Assembly (NCBI GenBank): GCA_044224315.1
Contig: JBGAKR010000004.1
Coordinates: 248,001 to 312,000 of the forward strand
Source of the DNA: JAGXTF01 sp044224315
Lineage (GTDB): Bacteria > Bacteroidota > Bacteroidia > NS11-12g > UBA955
DNA: 64,000 bases
Reading direction: 5' to 3'
Shown in pieces: positions 27,741 through 36,749 of this stretch. The first letter of the stretch is position 1. Each line of letters opens with the position of its first letter. The notes under the pieces were generated by a model. The model was not told the origin of the DNA, ran no database searches, and worked only from the letters and a program-made list of their open reading frames with translations. Both the position numbers and the translations under genes were made by a program.

Positions 27741-28867
27741 CCCCCATTCAAAAATTAAACTCCGTACTGGATTATGTAAAAAAATCATTTGTCGGAAAAG
27801 ATGAAATTGTAGACCTGCTGGGGCTATGCCTCATTGCCAAAGAAAATGCATTTTTGCTGGGCCCGCCCGGCACAGCTAAAAGTGCCATCATCCGAACCCT
27901 GTCTGCTTGTATCGAAAATGGCAACAATTTCGAATACCTGCTAACCCGTTTTACAGAGCCCAATGAAATATTTGGACCTTTTGATATTCGCAAACTCAAA
28001 GAAGGCGAATTAATTACCAATACCGAGGGCATGATGCCAGAAGCCTCAATGGTTTTTTTGGATGAAATTTTTAATGCAAACAGCGCCATTTTGAATAGTT
28101 TGCTGATGGCATTAAACGAACGAATTTTTCGCCGGGGCAAAGAAACCCGCAAATTGCCCGCCCTGATGTTTGTGGGTGCGAGCAATATGCTGCCCGAAGA
28201 TGAGGCCCTGAATGCATTGTTAGACCGTTTTCTGGTGCGAGTGGAATGCGATTATGTGGACACCGATTTATTGGACCAGGTGCTGGTGGCAGGCTGGAAA
28301 TTTGAAACCCTCACCGAAGTGGAAAAACCGGCAATCAATCCTACCGAAATATTGGAATTACAGCAACTCAGCCGCAAGATAGACCTCAGCCCTATTCGCA
28401 CAGAATATGTAAACCTGGTGCATTCATTGCGCAATACAGGCATTAAAGTTTCGGACCGGCGTGCCGTAAAAATCCAAAACCTAATGGCCGCCAGTGCCCT
28501 CATGTGTGGCCGCGATGCAGCCGTACTATCGGATTTATGGGTGCTTAAATACATTTGGGATACCGAAGAACAAATTGAAATTCTGGCCGGTATTATCGAC
28601 AATGTAATTGGCCAGCATATCAACGAAACCAGCCATCCCCAGGCGCAATTCAATAAAATTCCCAATGCCGAAGAATTGATTAAAGAAATAGAATATTTAT
28701 CAGAAAAATGGCATTCAGAAGCGCTGAGTTTTGAGGATAAAAACATCATTAAAGACAAGCTCCGCTATTTACAAACACGCGCCAACTGGATAAAAAACGA
28801 GGAGCATAAATCATTTATCCGCGAAAAAACCGAGGCATTATGGCACACCATGCTGGTAACCCTGTAA
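27737..28867 (+). CDS. MoxR/RavA-type AAA+ ATPase
   Basis: A chaperone-like AAA+ ATPase. Walker A is GPPGTAKS at residues 42-49, Walker B is VFLDE at 106-110, sensor-1 is in FVGASN at 145-150 and the arginine-finger region is near LLDRFLVRVE (161-170). The second half (SDRRAVKIQNLMAASALMCG and the C-terminal helices) fits the RavA/MoxR C-terminal lid plus an extra helical tail. MoxR ATPases work with vWA-domain proteins in metal insertion, complex assembly or conflict systems. Here the next genes encode exactly such a partner. The start overlaps the upstream stop (ATGA); the end overlaps the downstream gene by 28 nt. Confidence 0.93.
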   Translation: MTPIQKLNSVLDYVKKSFVGKDEIVDLLGLCLIAKENAFLLGPPGTAKSAIIRTLSACIENGNNFEYLLTRFTEPNEIFGPFDIRKLKEGELITNTEGMMPEASMVFLDEIFNANSAILNSLLMALNERIFRRGKETRKLPALMFVGASNMLPEDEALNALLDRFLVRVECDYVDTDLLDQVLVAGWKFETLTEVEKPAINPTEILELQQLSRKIDLSPIRTEYVNLVHSLRNTGIKVSDRRAVKIQNLMAASALMCGRDAAVLSDLWVLKYIWDTEEQIEILAGIIDNVIGQHINETSHPQAQFNKIPNAEELIKEIEYLSEKWHSEALSFEDKNIIKDKLRYLQTRANWIKNEEHKSFIREKTEALWHTMLVTL

Positions 28868-29574
28868 ACTGGTATTTGCAGGTGCACCAATCGCGTGCCG
28901 ACGATGTAATTCATTTGCGCAAGTGGCCACAAATCGGGGTAGCTTTTGAGGGTGAACATATCTGGATCAATGGGCTGGATCATGCGCAAATTGAATCTGC
29001 CGAGGTAAAAAGTATTCCGTATAAAAATATTTTTTACGAGCAAAACGGGAAACTGTTTGCCCAACACAGTCGTTTGCCCAGTCTTAGTCTGCCTGGATTT
29101 TTATGGAGTCCCATTTTGCGGGCATTTAAACTGGAATTACCCCAAACTCCGCAGCATTTTGAGGGCATAATTGCACCTGTTGCCATGCAATTAATAGAGG
29201 GTGATATCGAGCAACCCGCTTTTGCCCAATGGGTAGATATAAAGGTACTGGAAAAATATATACAAATTGCTCCCCAATTGCGATTCCAACATTTGCAATG
29301 GACCCTTATAAACCCAAATGCAGCACTTATCAAGGGCAGTCCGGCACTGCCATTGCCCGGTGAAACCTTTTGGCGCATGCAGGATTTTTTGTTACCCAGT
29401 GGATATCAATTGCAATACCCCGCATTTTATCATACAATCAAAAATAAATTAGGTGAAGATAATAACCATTGGTTTTTGTGGCAAAACACCCATACAGTTT
29501 CGATAATTCCTAAATCAAATTTCAATGGGTTATCTAAAGGTTCTGTGAATAAAAGCATGGTTGATTTTATTTAA
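28840..29574 (+). CDS. bpX-type accessory protein of the ternary system
   Basis: A 244-residue protein without signal peptide. I do not recognise a catalytic motif. It contains paired beta segments such as IGVAFEGEHIWINGLDHAQI and IPYKNIFYEQNGKLFAQHSR split by turns, PSLSLPGFLWSPI, and a tail FWRMQDFLLPSGYQLQYP that resembles accessory proteins of MoxR-vWA-beta-propeller systems. The ATG at 28840 lies inside the ATPase gene; the 28-nt overlap implies translational coupling. Gap to the vWA gene is 3 nt. Assignment to the bpX group rests mainly on position and general resemblance. Confidence 0.6.
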   Translation: MAHHAGNPVNWYLQVHQSRADDVIHLRKWPQIGVAFEGEHIWINGLDHAQIESAEVKSIPYKNIFYEQNGKLFAQHSRLPSLSLPGFLWSPILRAFKLELPQTPQHFEGIIAPVAMQLIEGDIEQPAFAQWVDIKVLEKYIQIAPQLRFQHLQWTLINPNAALIKGSPALPLPGETFWRMQDFLLPSGYQLQYPAFYHTIKNKLGEDNNHWFLWQNTHTVSIIPKSNFNGLSKGSVNKSMVDFI

Positions 29575-29577
29575 ATT

Positions 29578-32133
29578 ATGAATAAAAAGGATTATTTTTC
29601 AGCTTTCGCAAATTATTTCTGGCAATGGGAAGAAGGCGGCAATGTGCTGGCTATCCCCAACGACAAAACCATTGCCTATACCCAGTTGGTACTCGATTAT
29701 TTTCAAAAAACCCGCCTGCAGGGTATACCTGAATTTTCTACTTTTATTGCCTGTGTAATTGCCACCAACCCGGGTGCTTCAGATACTTTACTTAAAATTA
29801 AATTTCAGATTCAAAGGGCCATAACCGATACACAAAATCAGGATTTGGATTATGCCTTTGCATTTTTACAAACCCTTTCAAACCTGCCCGAAAATTTAAA
29901 AACCGGTGATTACAGGTTGCTGGTTTTTCAGCATATTTTTTATGATGGACACAATAATATTTCCGTTGAAAATGCACGTCAAATTCTGGATGAATTTGAA
30001 AACTCGGCACGCGAAATTTGGGAAATTTTACCCAAAAAACCCCTTACTGATGCAATCATAAAACGGCATTTAAAGCCATTGGCATTGCTACATGCAAAAT
30101 ATCCTACACCCCAGGCACTGCTGAAGTCAATGACCCGCATGCTGCCTGCAGGTATGATTCAGCTTCAGCTCGAATCGGGGGGTAGCAACCCTCAGCAAAT
30201 ACTTGACGAAATGGACCAGTTGGCCAGCGCATACCGGGTTAGCAGCCTGGTGCGGCATTTATGGGGCGGTCTGCAAATTCCAGTTCACAACGCTGCTTTA
30301 AGTGCCCAACCATTGGGCGGCATTTCCGACCTTACCAACAAAGGCCAGCTCGATAAAATTCTGATCAGTGAATTTGCCAATGAGGATATTGTACTCATGT
30401 CGCGATTGGCAAACAACGAGGCCCTCTATATCCACCGCGAAATACCACCGGTAAAAAACGAAACCCAGCGCATTATACTTATCGACCAAACACTAAAAAA
30501 CTGGGGCACGCCGCAAAAATTGGCTTTTGCCACGGCCCTGTCCATAGCTTTTCACCCAAAAACCGATTATCAATGCAGCTTATATGCAGTAGGTAATAAT
30601 TATTCTTCTATAAATTTATCTGAAACCAAAGGCATTTTACAGGCCCTACAAATACAGGAAGCAATATTACACCCAGCAGAGGGTTTAAAACGATGGTTTA
30701 AAGATTTTAAACACCTCAAAGATCCCGAAATTATTTTTATTAGTGAATCCGGTGTTTATGAAAATCCTGAAATTGCCCGCTTGATATCCACCTATTCTGA
30801 TAAAATAAAATACCTGATACATACCCAAGCAGACGGCAATATTAATGTTATCCGCAAATGGAACAAAACCCAAAAAGAAATCAGCCATATTCAGCTAAAT
30901 ACGTATGATATTTGGAAGAAAAATACACCTAAAAAAGATAAAGATTCGGATATTCTTCAATCTAAAAATCCGCCAAGTCATAGCACCGATTGCCCAATTC
31001 TACTGCGTCTTAAATTGTATCCCAAATTGCAATTTAATTTTGATCAAAGAAATTATTTTAGCATATCAAGGGATGGCGGACTCTTCCATACCCGATTAAA
31101 GGACAATGGGAATGGGTATTTTGCGCATACACAAGGGCATAATTTATTGATTGAAAACCTGCGCATAAACATTAACGAAAGTTGCCATGGCACCAATGAG
31201 CATGGGGAGCCCGTGTTGTGCCTGCACAATAGTCAATTGCGCGAATTAAATTTTATAAATTTAATTACCCTCAAAGTGCATGTTGCCCACATTGAGGATA
31301 ATGCGCAGTTTCGCAGCAATCACCTGTATTTTTATTATCCCTGGTTTGTATTTAGAGGCAAAGAAACTCATGTTTTTAATAGCAGAGGACAAATCGTTAC
31401 CGATCATCAGATTCTGCCTACAGATTATGCGGTAAATATCAACAATACGCCTACCCAAAATACCTATGTATCAAAAGGCGGCTTGCTCACCGCGGTTAAT
31501 TTCGTGGCCATTAATAGTTCAAATGAATTATGCGTAAATAAACATTGCCTCACGGGGCATGAGAGTTATAAATACCTGCAATTTCAAAAGAACAACAATC
31601 TCAATTATTTGTGCAATGCCGAGCAAAATAAAAGTCAAAAAAATATTTTCACATTTGCTGATGGCAGCACATTTACTGTAAATAAAAATGGATATTATGT
31701 TTTAAAAAGTTCATCCCCCGAAATTAAGGATATCACCATTCCCGCCTTTTTAGATTCATCGCTGGGCATAGCAGCCGGGAATAATTTTGGTGGAATTGAA
31801 TATTATTCTAAACCCTATTTATTGCATGTTTATGTAAAATATCCACAAAACAAAAACTCTCTGGGCATGGTAGCCAACATTACCAATGTATTTGAAAATG
31901 TAGAAATACACCGGATCAATAAGGCTGAAAAAATTCTGGTAAAATCCTATTGCGACCGCGAAGAAACCCAGGAATTACTCATGGCCCTGGAGCACGAAGG
32001 CTGGGAAGCTTTTGCAGAAGATTCGCCCAAATATGGAAAAAACCACCAAAACAAATATGATGTTTGGTATGTATACAAACAGTTTATTCAGCCCTTTATT
32101 AATCATATATTAGCTTATGAAAATAAAATTTAA
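29578..32133 (+). CDS. vWA / beta-propeller (bpX) protein
   Basis: An 851-residue cytoplasmic protein. Residues about 230-430 are a vWA-like domain of the kind found in MoxR-vWA-bpX systems: GGISDLTNKGQLDKILISEF, NEALYIHREIPP, then RIILIDQTLKNWGTPQKLAF with the strand that normally carries the MIDAS motif. That motif is degenerate: DQTLK instead of DxSxS. PEIIFISESGVYENPEIARL is the later strand. Residues about 470-750 are beta-rich with repeated short strands (FSISRDGGLFHTRL, GHNLLIENLRININ, FVFRGKETHVFNSRG, FTFADGSTFTVNKNGYYVLK) consistent with a beta-propeller. The N-terminal 200 residues are helical. It is probably the substrate-binding partner of the ATPase. The ends overlap the next gene by 17 nt. 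Confidence 0.8.
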   Translation: MNKKDYFSAFANYFWQWEEGGNVLAIPNDKTIAYTQLVLDYFQKTRLQGIPEFSTFIACVIATNPGASDTLLKIKFQIQRAITDTQNQDLDYAFAFLQTLSNLPENLKTGDYRLLVFQHIFYDGHNNISVENARQILDEFENSAREIWEILPKKPLTDAIIKRHLKPLALLHAKYPTPQALLKSMTRMLPAGMIQLQLESGGSNPQQILDEMDQLASAYRVSSLVRHLWGGLQIPVHNAALSAQPLGGISDLTNKGQLDKILISEFANEDIVLMSRLANNEALYIHREIPPVKNETQRIILIDQTLKNWGTPQKLAFATALSIAFHPKTDYQCSLYAVGNNYSSINLSETKGILQALQIQEAILHPAEGLKRWFKDFKHLKDPEIIFISESGVYENPEIARLISTYSDKIKYLIHTQADGNINVIRKWNKTQKEISHIQLNTYDIWKKNTPKKDKDSDILQSKNPPSHSTDCPILLRLKLYPKLQFNFDQRNYFSISRDGGLFHTRLKDNGNGYFAHTQGHNLLIENLRININESCHGTNEHGEPVLCLHNSQLRELNFINLITLKVHVAHIEDNAQFRSNHLYFYYPWFVFRGKETHVFNSRGQIVTDHQILPTDYAVNINNTPTQNTYVSKGGLLTAVNFVAINSSNELCVNKHCLTGHESYKYLQFQKNNNLNYLCNAEQNKSQKNIFTFADGSTFTVNKNGYYVLKSSSPEIKDITIPAFLDSSLGIAAGNNFGGIEYYSKPYLLHVYVKYPQNKNSLGMVANITNVFENVEIHRINKAEKILVKSYCDREETQELLMALEHEGWEAFAEDSPKYGKNHQNKYDVWYVYKQFIQPFINHILAYENKI

Positions 32134-33850
32134 ACCCAGCATTCACACTCCTTATACACTGGCGGGTTTCTTTATCCAGTCGGGCAATACTGCTCATTGG
32201 GTGGCTCACATAAATCAGTTACATTTGCCTGTAAATGAAATAACAATACATCCAATTTCGCGTTCAGGTTCCACCCTAATTTGGGGCTGTCTGGTACTTT
32301 GTGCATTGCCTCCAAACCTGCAAAACAAGTTGCGTGCAGAACTATGCCAATGCCTGGATGGGGTTTTGTATTTTCCCGCCAATTGCATTCCCATTCCCGA
32401 TTTAAATGCAGCCGATGCCCAATTTTTAACCAATGGCATGCCCAGTATATTTCACCCCGATGCAGGCTGGGCCTACTTGGGCAAAGCCTTGGAGCCTGAA
32501 GTGCTATTTGCATTACCCACATTTGCTGCACTAAATACCAGGCAACCAGCTTCACCCGTACACATTCCACATCAAATTCTTACACTTAGCATAGCCCCAA
32601 AATCGGGTGAAGAAATAATAAAAAACCTGGAAGAAATTATCTTCCCTATAAAAGAACAACTTAAACAAGATAAACTCAGTTTTTTTGAAAAAATAAAATT
32701 GTTTTTTTACCAACTACTGTTTGGCAAATCCAACAAACCTAAACCCGCAGATACCCGCAATTCCAATACTTCTCCCGAAAATCAAAATCCAGATAAAACC
32801 AACTTTATCTTTACTAAATTATTTAAATTTAATTGGTTTAAAAAAGCCATGCGAGAATATGAAAATCTCGAGGAACGCAATAAATCAGAAATGGAAAAAC
32901 TGATGCAAATGTTAAAATCCGATCCCAAAAACGGACTTAAATATGCATTGCCATTGGATGAGCAAGGTACCACCCGGGGCGAGTCCAGCGGTGCATTTTC
33001 ACTTTTACAACGCTGGGGCAATTTGGGCATTTTCAACAATTCGGCCTTGGGTGGCCAAGGTGGCGGTGCACTTAATATTGGTGATTACTATTATACCCTG
33101 CGGCAACAATACACCCAAATGGCCCAGGATTTCATCAACAAAGGCGAGTATAAAGAGGCGGCGTTTGTGTATATGAAATTGCTTAAAGATTACCAATCTG
33201 CAGCGCAAACCCTCGAAAAAGGCAAGTTTTACGCCGAGGCTGCTGCCATTTATAAATTGCATGTAAAAAACATGTACAAGGCTGCAGAGTGTTATGAAAA
33301 TGCGCGCTTGTATGATGAAGCGGTAAACATTTATGTTGAATTAAAAATGCACGAAAAAGCAGGTGATTTATTTACCCAAATGGGGCAGAATGAAAAGGCA
33401 GCAGAGCAATATACACACGCAGCTAAATTGCTTGAAAATAATTATCAGTACCTTAGAGCTTCCTTTATATACGAACAAAAAGTGGGCAATTCACAACTGG
33501 CTAAAAACATACTTATCAGGGGATGGCAGCAAAACCGCGATGCATTTAATTGCCTCAATAATTACCTTAATTATTTTCCAAAACCCGCTGATCTGAAAAG
33601 TGAATTAACCCGCTTATATCAAAACGAGGTCAACGAAAAAAATGCAAGTCGTTTTATAAATGTGCTCAAATACGAGTTTGCAAAACCCACTCCAAACAAA
33701 GAATTTATTCGCAATTTGGCCTACGAAATTGCGGTGGAAAACCTGCAACAACAGCCCGAAATCATATCGGAATTGGTAGCCTTTAATCCCAAAGATAAAG
33801 AGTTTACAAAAGATGTTATTCGCTATAAGGTTAAGGTAAATAAAACTTAA
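32117..33850 (+). CDS. bpX/TPR-like protein, last gene of ternary operon
   Basis: A 577-residue protein. The N-terminal 170 residues (LAGFFIQSGNTAHWVAHINQ, PISRSGSTLIWGCLVL, ILTLSIAPKSGEEIIKNLEE) resemble an accessory domain seen with MoxR-vWA-beta-propeller systems. A basic, hydrophobic stretch (KIKLFFYQLLFGKSNKPK) near residue 200 and a low-complexity linker follow. Residues about 325-470 are TPR-like helical hairpins (YKEAAFVYMKLLKDY, YAEAAAIYKLHVKNMYKAAE, AGDLFTQMGQNEKAAEQYTH). TPR repeats suggest a scaffold for protein contacts. It starts within the vWA gene (17-nt overlap) and ends 12 bp from the convergent membrane-protein gene, with no terminator visible. Confidence 0.7.
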   Translation: MKIKFKPSIHTPYTLAGFFIQSGNTAHWVAHINQLHLPVNEITIHPISRSGSTLIWGCLVLCALPPNLQNKLRAELCQCLDGVLYFPANCIPIPDLNAADAQFLTNGMPSIFHPDAGWAYLGKALEPEVLFALPTFAALNTRQPASPVHIPHQILTLSIAPKSGEEIIKNLEEIIFPIKEQLKQDKLSFFEKIKLFFYQLLFGKSNKPKPADTRNSNTSPENQNPDKTNFIFTKLFKFNWFKKAMREYENLEERNKSEMEKLMQMLKSDPKNGLKYALPLDEQGTTRGESSGAFSLLQRWGNLGIFNNSALGGQGGGALNIGDYYYTLRQQYTQMAQDFINKGEYKEAAFVYMKLLKDYQSAAQTLEKGKFYAEAAAIYKLHVKNMYKAAECYENARLYDEAVNIYVELKMHEKAGDLFTQMGQNEKAAEQYTHAAKLLENNYQYLRASFIYEQKVGNSQLAKNILIRGWQQNRDAFNCLNNYLNYFPKPADLKSELTRLYQNEVNEKNASRFINVLKYEFAKPTPNKEFIRNLAYEIAVENLQQQPEIISELVAFNPKDKEFTKDVIRYKVKVNKT

Positions 33851-33862
33851 CCCTGGTTTTAC

Positions 33863-35371
33863 CTACCTCGCCTTTTTACTTTTCAAAAACACCCGCACAT
33901 CATAAATGCTGTCGGTGGCTTTAAAGTAGGCAAGCTCCTGGTATTCGGTCAGTTTGCGCATTTCGGCCAGCGGCATGGGGGCATCGCGCACGGCGTGGAA
34001 TCCGTCCCAGATTACCACACAAGAGTCTGGAAACCAGTCTTTGCCGGGGTTTTTATCCAGGCTCCACAGGTAAAAAGTTTGGGCTTTGGTCTGGGCCCAG
34101 GTTTCAAAGTTCTCGCCTTCTGCCGGGCCAGCCCAGGGGTCCCAGCCTTTTTGTGCATTTATAAAGGGCAGTTGGTGCACTATAACTTTATGCTCCAGTC
34201 CCCGTTCTTTAATCAGGGCAAATGCCTTGTCCATATTGGCTTCACCGGGGTATCCGGTTATTGTAGCCTCGCTATGCCAGGGCATGCGGTAATGGTTGCC
34301 TTTATAGCCCAGGTATATACAAAGCAGGGTTAAGGCTATGGGTAAAAACCGGTTTACCAGCCTTAGTTCCAGGGCCAGTATGCGGTCAAAAGCGTATTGG
34401 GCCAGCAGTGCTACACAGGGGGCTACCACCACAAATACGCGCAGCAGGCCGTGCGACCCCATGCTGCCTTTCCACCATATATAGCTGTGGGCTAGAAAGA
34501 AGCTCAAAAAAACCGGTGCCAGCAGCCAAAAAGCGTATCGGCTGCGTTCCTCGGGGGTACGTTTGCGCAGCAGGTATACCACATGGGCCGCAAGGTACAA
34601 AAATGCCATGCCCAACAATAAGCCCAGCACCAGGCCCCATATTTCTTTATATGCACTGGTGTAGTGTAAAAAATCTCCGTGCCCGGGGTCAAATTTGCCC
34701 TGGCTTTCAAAGCGCAGGTAGGGATTCTCGTCTATAATCGCCCCCCATTTGCCCATGCCTATGCCCATAATCAGGGTATACAGCACACTCCCACTCAGCA
34801 CAAAAGGCAGTTGTTTCCATTTGCGGCGTACAATCAGGTACAGCACTATAGCGGCCAGTATTACAAATCCTTCCGATCTGAAAAATGGCAGCAGCGATGC
34901 CAGGGTAGCGCCTTGCAGGTTGCGATTACTGGCAAAACAGTAAAAAATCCAGGCTAAAAATATGGCATTTACCGGTTCGGTCAGGCCCGATATTACATTG
35001 CCAAATACAATGGGTTGAAACAGAAAAAACACTGCAGCCATCCAGGGCAGTTTAGTGCCGAGTCTTTTGGCCGTAAGGTAGCACAGATGCCCTGCGCCCA
35101 GGCAGCAGCCTATATTAAATATATATAACCCTTTCATGCCAAATAAGGAAAAGGGTATGGCAGGTATGGTAAACAGTGGTTTGCCCCACTGGTCCAGCAT
35201 TAGCTGCGGGTGTTTCAGGCACCAGCGTGCATATAAATAATGGTTCCAGCTATCCTCACCACCGGCTGGCCACTCGGCCCGCGCCCAAATAAGTATGTAC
35301 AGCACCAGAGCCAGCCCCAGCACATACACTGCCGCCAGACTATTCTTGATATTTAAATATCTGAACTGCAT
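33863..35371 (-). CDS. Polytopic membrane protein, GT-C-like
   Basis: About 502 residues with roughly ten or more hydrophobic helices and a C-terminal soluble part. The ATG at 35371 (MQFRYLNIKN) is favoured over a longer frame from 35440 because a TATATTCG box lies 5 nt before it. Features that recall GT-C glycosyltransferases (dolichol- or undecaprenyl-phosphate-sugar-dependent) are the first luminal loop with acidic residues (ARAEWPAGGEDSWNHYLYAR), the short amphipathic segment after it and a soluble end domain (VIWDGFHAVRDAPMPLAEMR). Sugar donor and acceptor are unknown. It faces the ternary-system operon tail to tail. Confidence 0.6.
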   Translation of the reverse strand: MQFRYLNIKNSLAAVYVLGLALVLYILIWARAEWPAGGEDSWNHYLYARWCLKHPQLMLDQWGKPLFTIPAIPFSLFGMKGLYIFNIGCCLGAGHLCYLTAKRLGTKLPWMAAVFFLFQPIVFGNVISGLTEPVNAIFLAWIFYCFASNRNLQGATLASLLPFFRSEGFVILAAIVLYLIVRRKWKQLPFVLSGSVLYTLIMGIGMGKWGAIIDENPYLRFESQGKFDPGHGDFLHYTSAYKEIWGLVLGLLLGMAFLYLAAHVVYLLRKRTPEERSRYAFWLLAPVFLSFFLAHSYIWWKGSMGSHGLLRVFVVVAPCVALLAQYAFDRILALELRLVNRFLPIALTLLCIYLGYKGNHYRMPWHSEATITGYPGEANMDKAFALIKERGLEHKVIVHQLPFINAQKGWDPWAGPAEGENFETWAQTKAQTFYLWSLDKNPGKDWFPDSCVVIWDGFHAVRDAPMPLAEMRKLTEYQELAYFKATDSIYDVRVFLKSKKAR

Positions 35372-35376
35372 TGCGG

Positions 35377-35384
35377 CGAATATA
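35377..35384 (-). promoter_or_regulatory. TATATTCG box 5 nt before ATG 35371
   Basis: Matches TAnnTT(T/C)G on the minus strand. One of several boxes in this window that almost touch the start codon. Confidence 0.45.
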
Positions 35385-35491
35385 GGATTTAAATCTGTAT
35401 TTGTACCACACAGAATTTTACAGCCCTTTACATGCTGCAACTATCAGCATATAAGGTCCTTGAGGCCATTTTTTTTTTATAGCTACCCGGC

Positions 35492-36421
35492 TTAGTAGGT
35501 AGAGTGTACCAGCATCATATCCTGTATGCGTTTTTCTGCCAATGCGATAGCAGCCATTTGGGTGTTTATACCCTTATCCGCACTCAGTTTATATATATCC
35601 AGTATGGTATTGTAAATATTTTCGGTTTGGGCAAAAGCTCTTTCGCGCACATAGCCGGTATATTCACTGTATACATTTATTAAGCCACCCGCGTTAATCA
35701 CAAAATCGGGGGCGTAGTAAATGCCACGGTCTTTAATCATATCGCCGTGTATTTTTTCATCTTCCAGTTGGTTGTTGGCAGCACCGGCTACTATCTGGCA
35801 TTTCAGGCGGCCTATGGTGTTTTCGTTCAGTATGGCACCCAGGGCGCAGGGGGCAAATATGTCTACATCCAGGTCAAACATATCGTCGCCATTTACGGGT
35901 ATGGCACCGTAGTGTCCGGCAGCGCGCAGGGCATCTTCGTTTATATCACTTACATACAGGCGGGCACCTTCTTTGTGCAGGTTCTCCAGCAGGTGCATAC
36001 CCACTTTGCCTATACCCATTACTGCTACACTTTTACCTTCCAGGCTATCGCTTCCCCAGGCTGCTTTGGCACTGGCTTTCATACCCATATAGGTACCATA
36101 GGCTGTTACAGGCGAGGGGTCTCCGCCGCCACCCATACTTTCGGGCAGGCCTACCACGCTGTCGGTTTCCATTTTTACGTACTCCATATCGCGGGTGGTA
36201 GTTCCTACGTCTTCGGCAGTTATGTATTTGCCGTTCAGGTTCTCTACAAATCGGCCAAATTTGCGCATCAATGCCTCACTTTTGTGGGTTTTTGGGTCGC
36301 CGATAATTACGGCTTTTGCCCCCCCCAGGTTCAGGCCGGCTACGCTGGCTTTATAGGTCATACCGCGGCTCAGGCGCAGGGCATCACGCACGGCATCCTT
36401 TTCTTGGGCATAGGTCCACAT
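35492..36421 (-). pseudogene. Leucine dehydrogenase family, 5' end frameshifted
   Basis: A Leu/Phe/Val dehydrogenase (NAD-dependent oxidative deamination of branched-chain amino acids). Both active-site lysines are present (SRGMTYK and LNLGGAK), as is the Rossmann motif (VAVMGIGKVGMHLLE) and the NAGGLINVYSEY end region. The frame has no proper start: it stays open upstream through KAIIAIHNTVLGPGLGGTRM, a conserved family segment, until a stop near 36530, without ATG, GTG or TTG. The ATG at 36498-36500 reads MADIQTIK and is one base out of register with that segment; dropping one G at about 36476 would join them. Even then about 30 N-terminal residues usual for the family would be missing. Either a truncated, decaying gene or a sequence error. 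Internal ATG 36421 could give a shorter product. Confidence 0.7.
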
Positions 36422-36513
36422 TCGGGTTCCACCCAGGCCAGGGCCCAGTACAGTATTGTGTATGGCTATGATTGCCTTTAATAGTCTGAATGTCGGCCAT
36501 TGATATAAGGGTG

Positions 36514-36521
36514 CAAAGGTA
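36514..36521 (-). promoter_or_regulatory. Candidate -7 box before the dehydrogenase
   Basis: TACCTTTG on the minus strand, an exact TAnnTTTG match, 13 nt before the ATG at 36500. The promoter looks intact although the reading frame behind it is not. Confidence 0.45.
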
Positions 36522-36540
36522 AGTTTCTTATTTCAAAATT

Positions 36541-36749
36541 CCATGGGTGGTACAAAGTGTGGCAAACTCTTTACTGGCGCGGTGTTTTTCATTTTTTGGC
36601 GCCCATATCCGCCTTTGTCTCCAAGTCCTCGGCCCGGTTCAGCGCATGGCATGGGGTTTCGGCGGGCTTCCTGCCGGTTGCCGCCGCCCCCGCCTGCCCT
36701 GCAGCTGTCCGGCCCTGTGGGCTTTTCGCCGCCTGCGGGGTCGGGGCAT
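36541..36749. other. GC-rich gap, no gene assigned
   Basis: Bases 36661-36720 are about 80 percent G+C and 36721-36750 about 70 percent, far above the neighbouring sequence. Several frames on both strands stay open here, which is expected of such composition. No ribosomal or protein motif was recognised. Confidence 0.5.

Noticed and set aside
35747..36481. A 244-codon + strand frame opposite the dehydrogenase
   Set aside because: The minus strand carries clear dehydrogenase motifs; the + strand translation is a Gly/Tyr/Phe-rich shadow.
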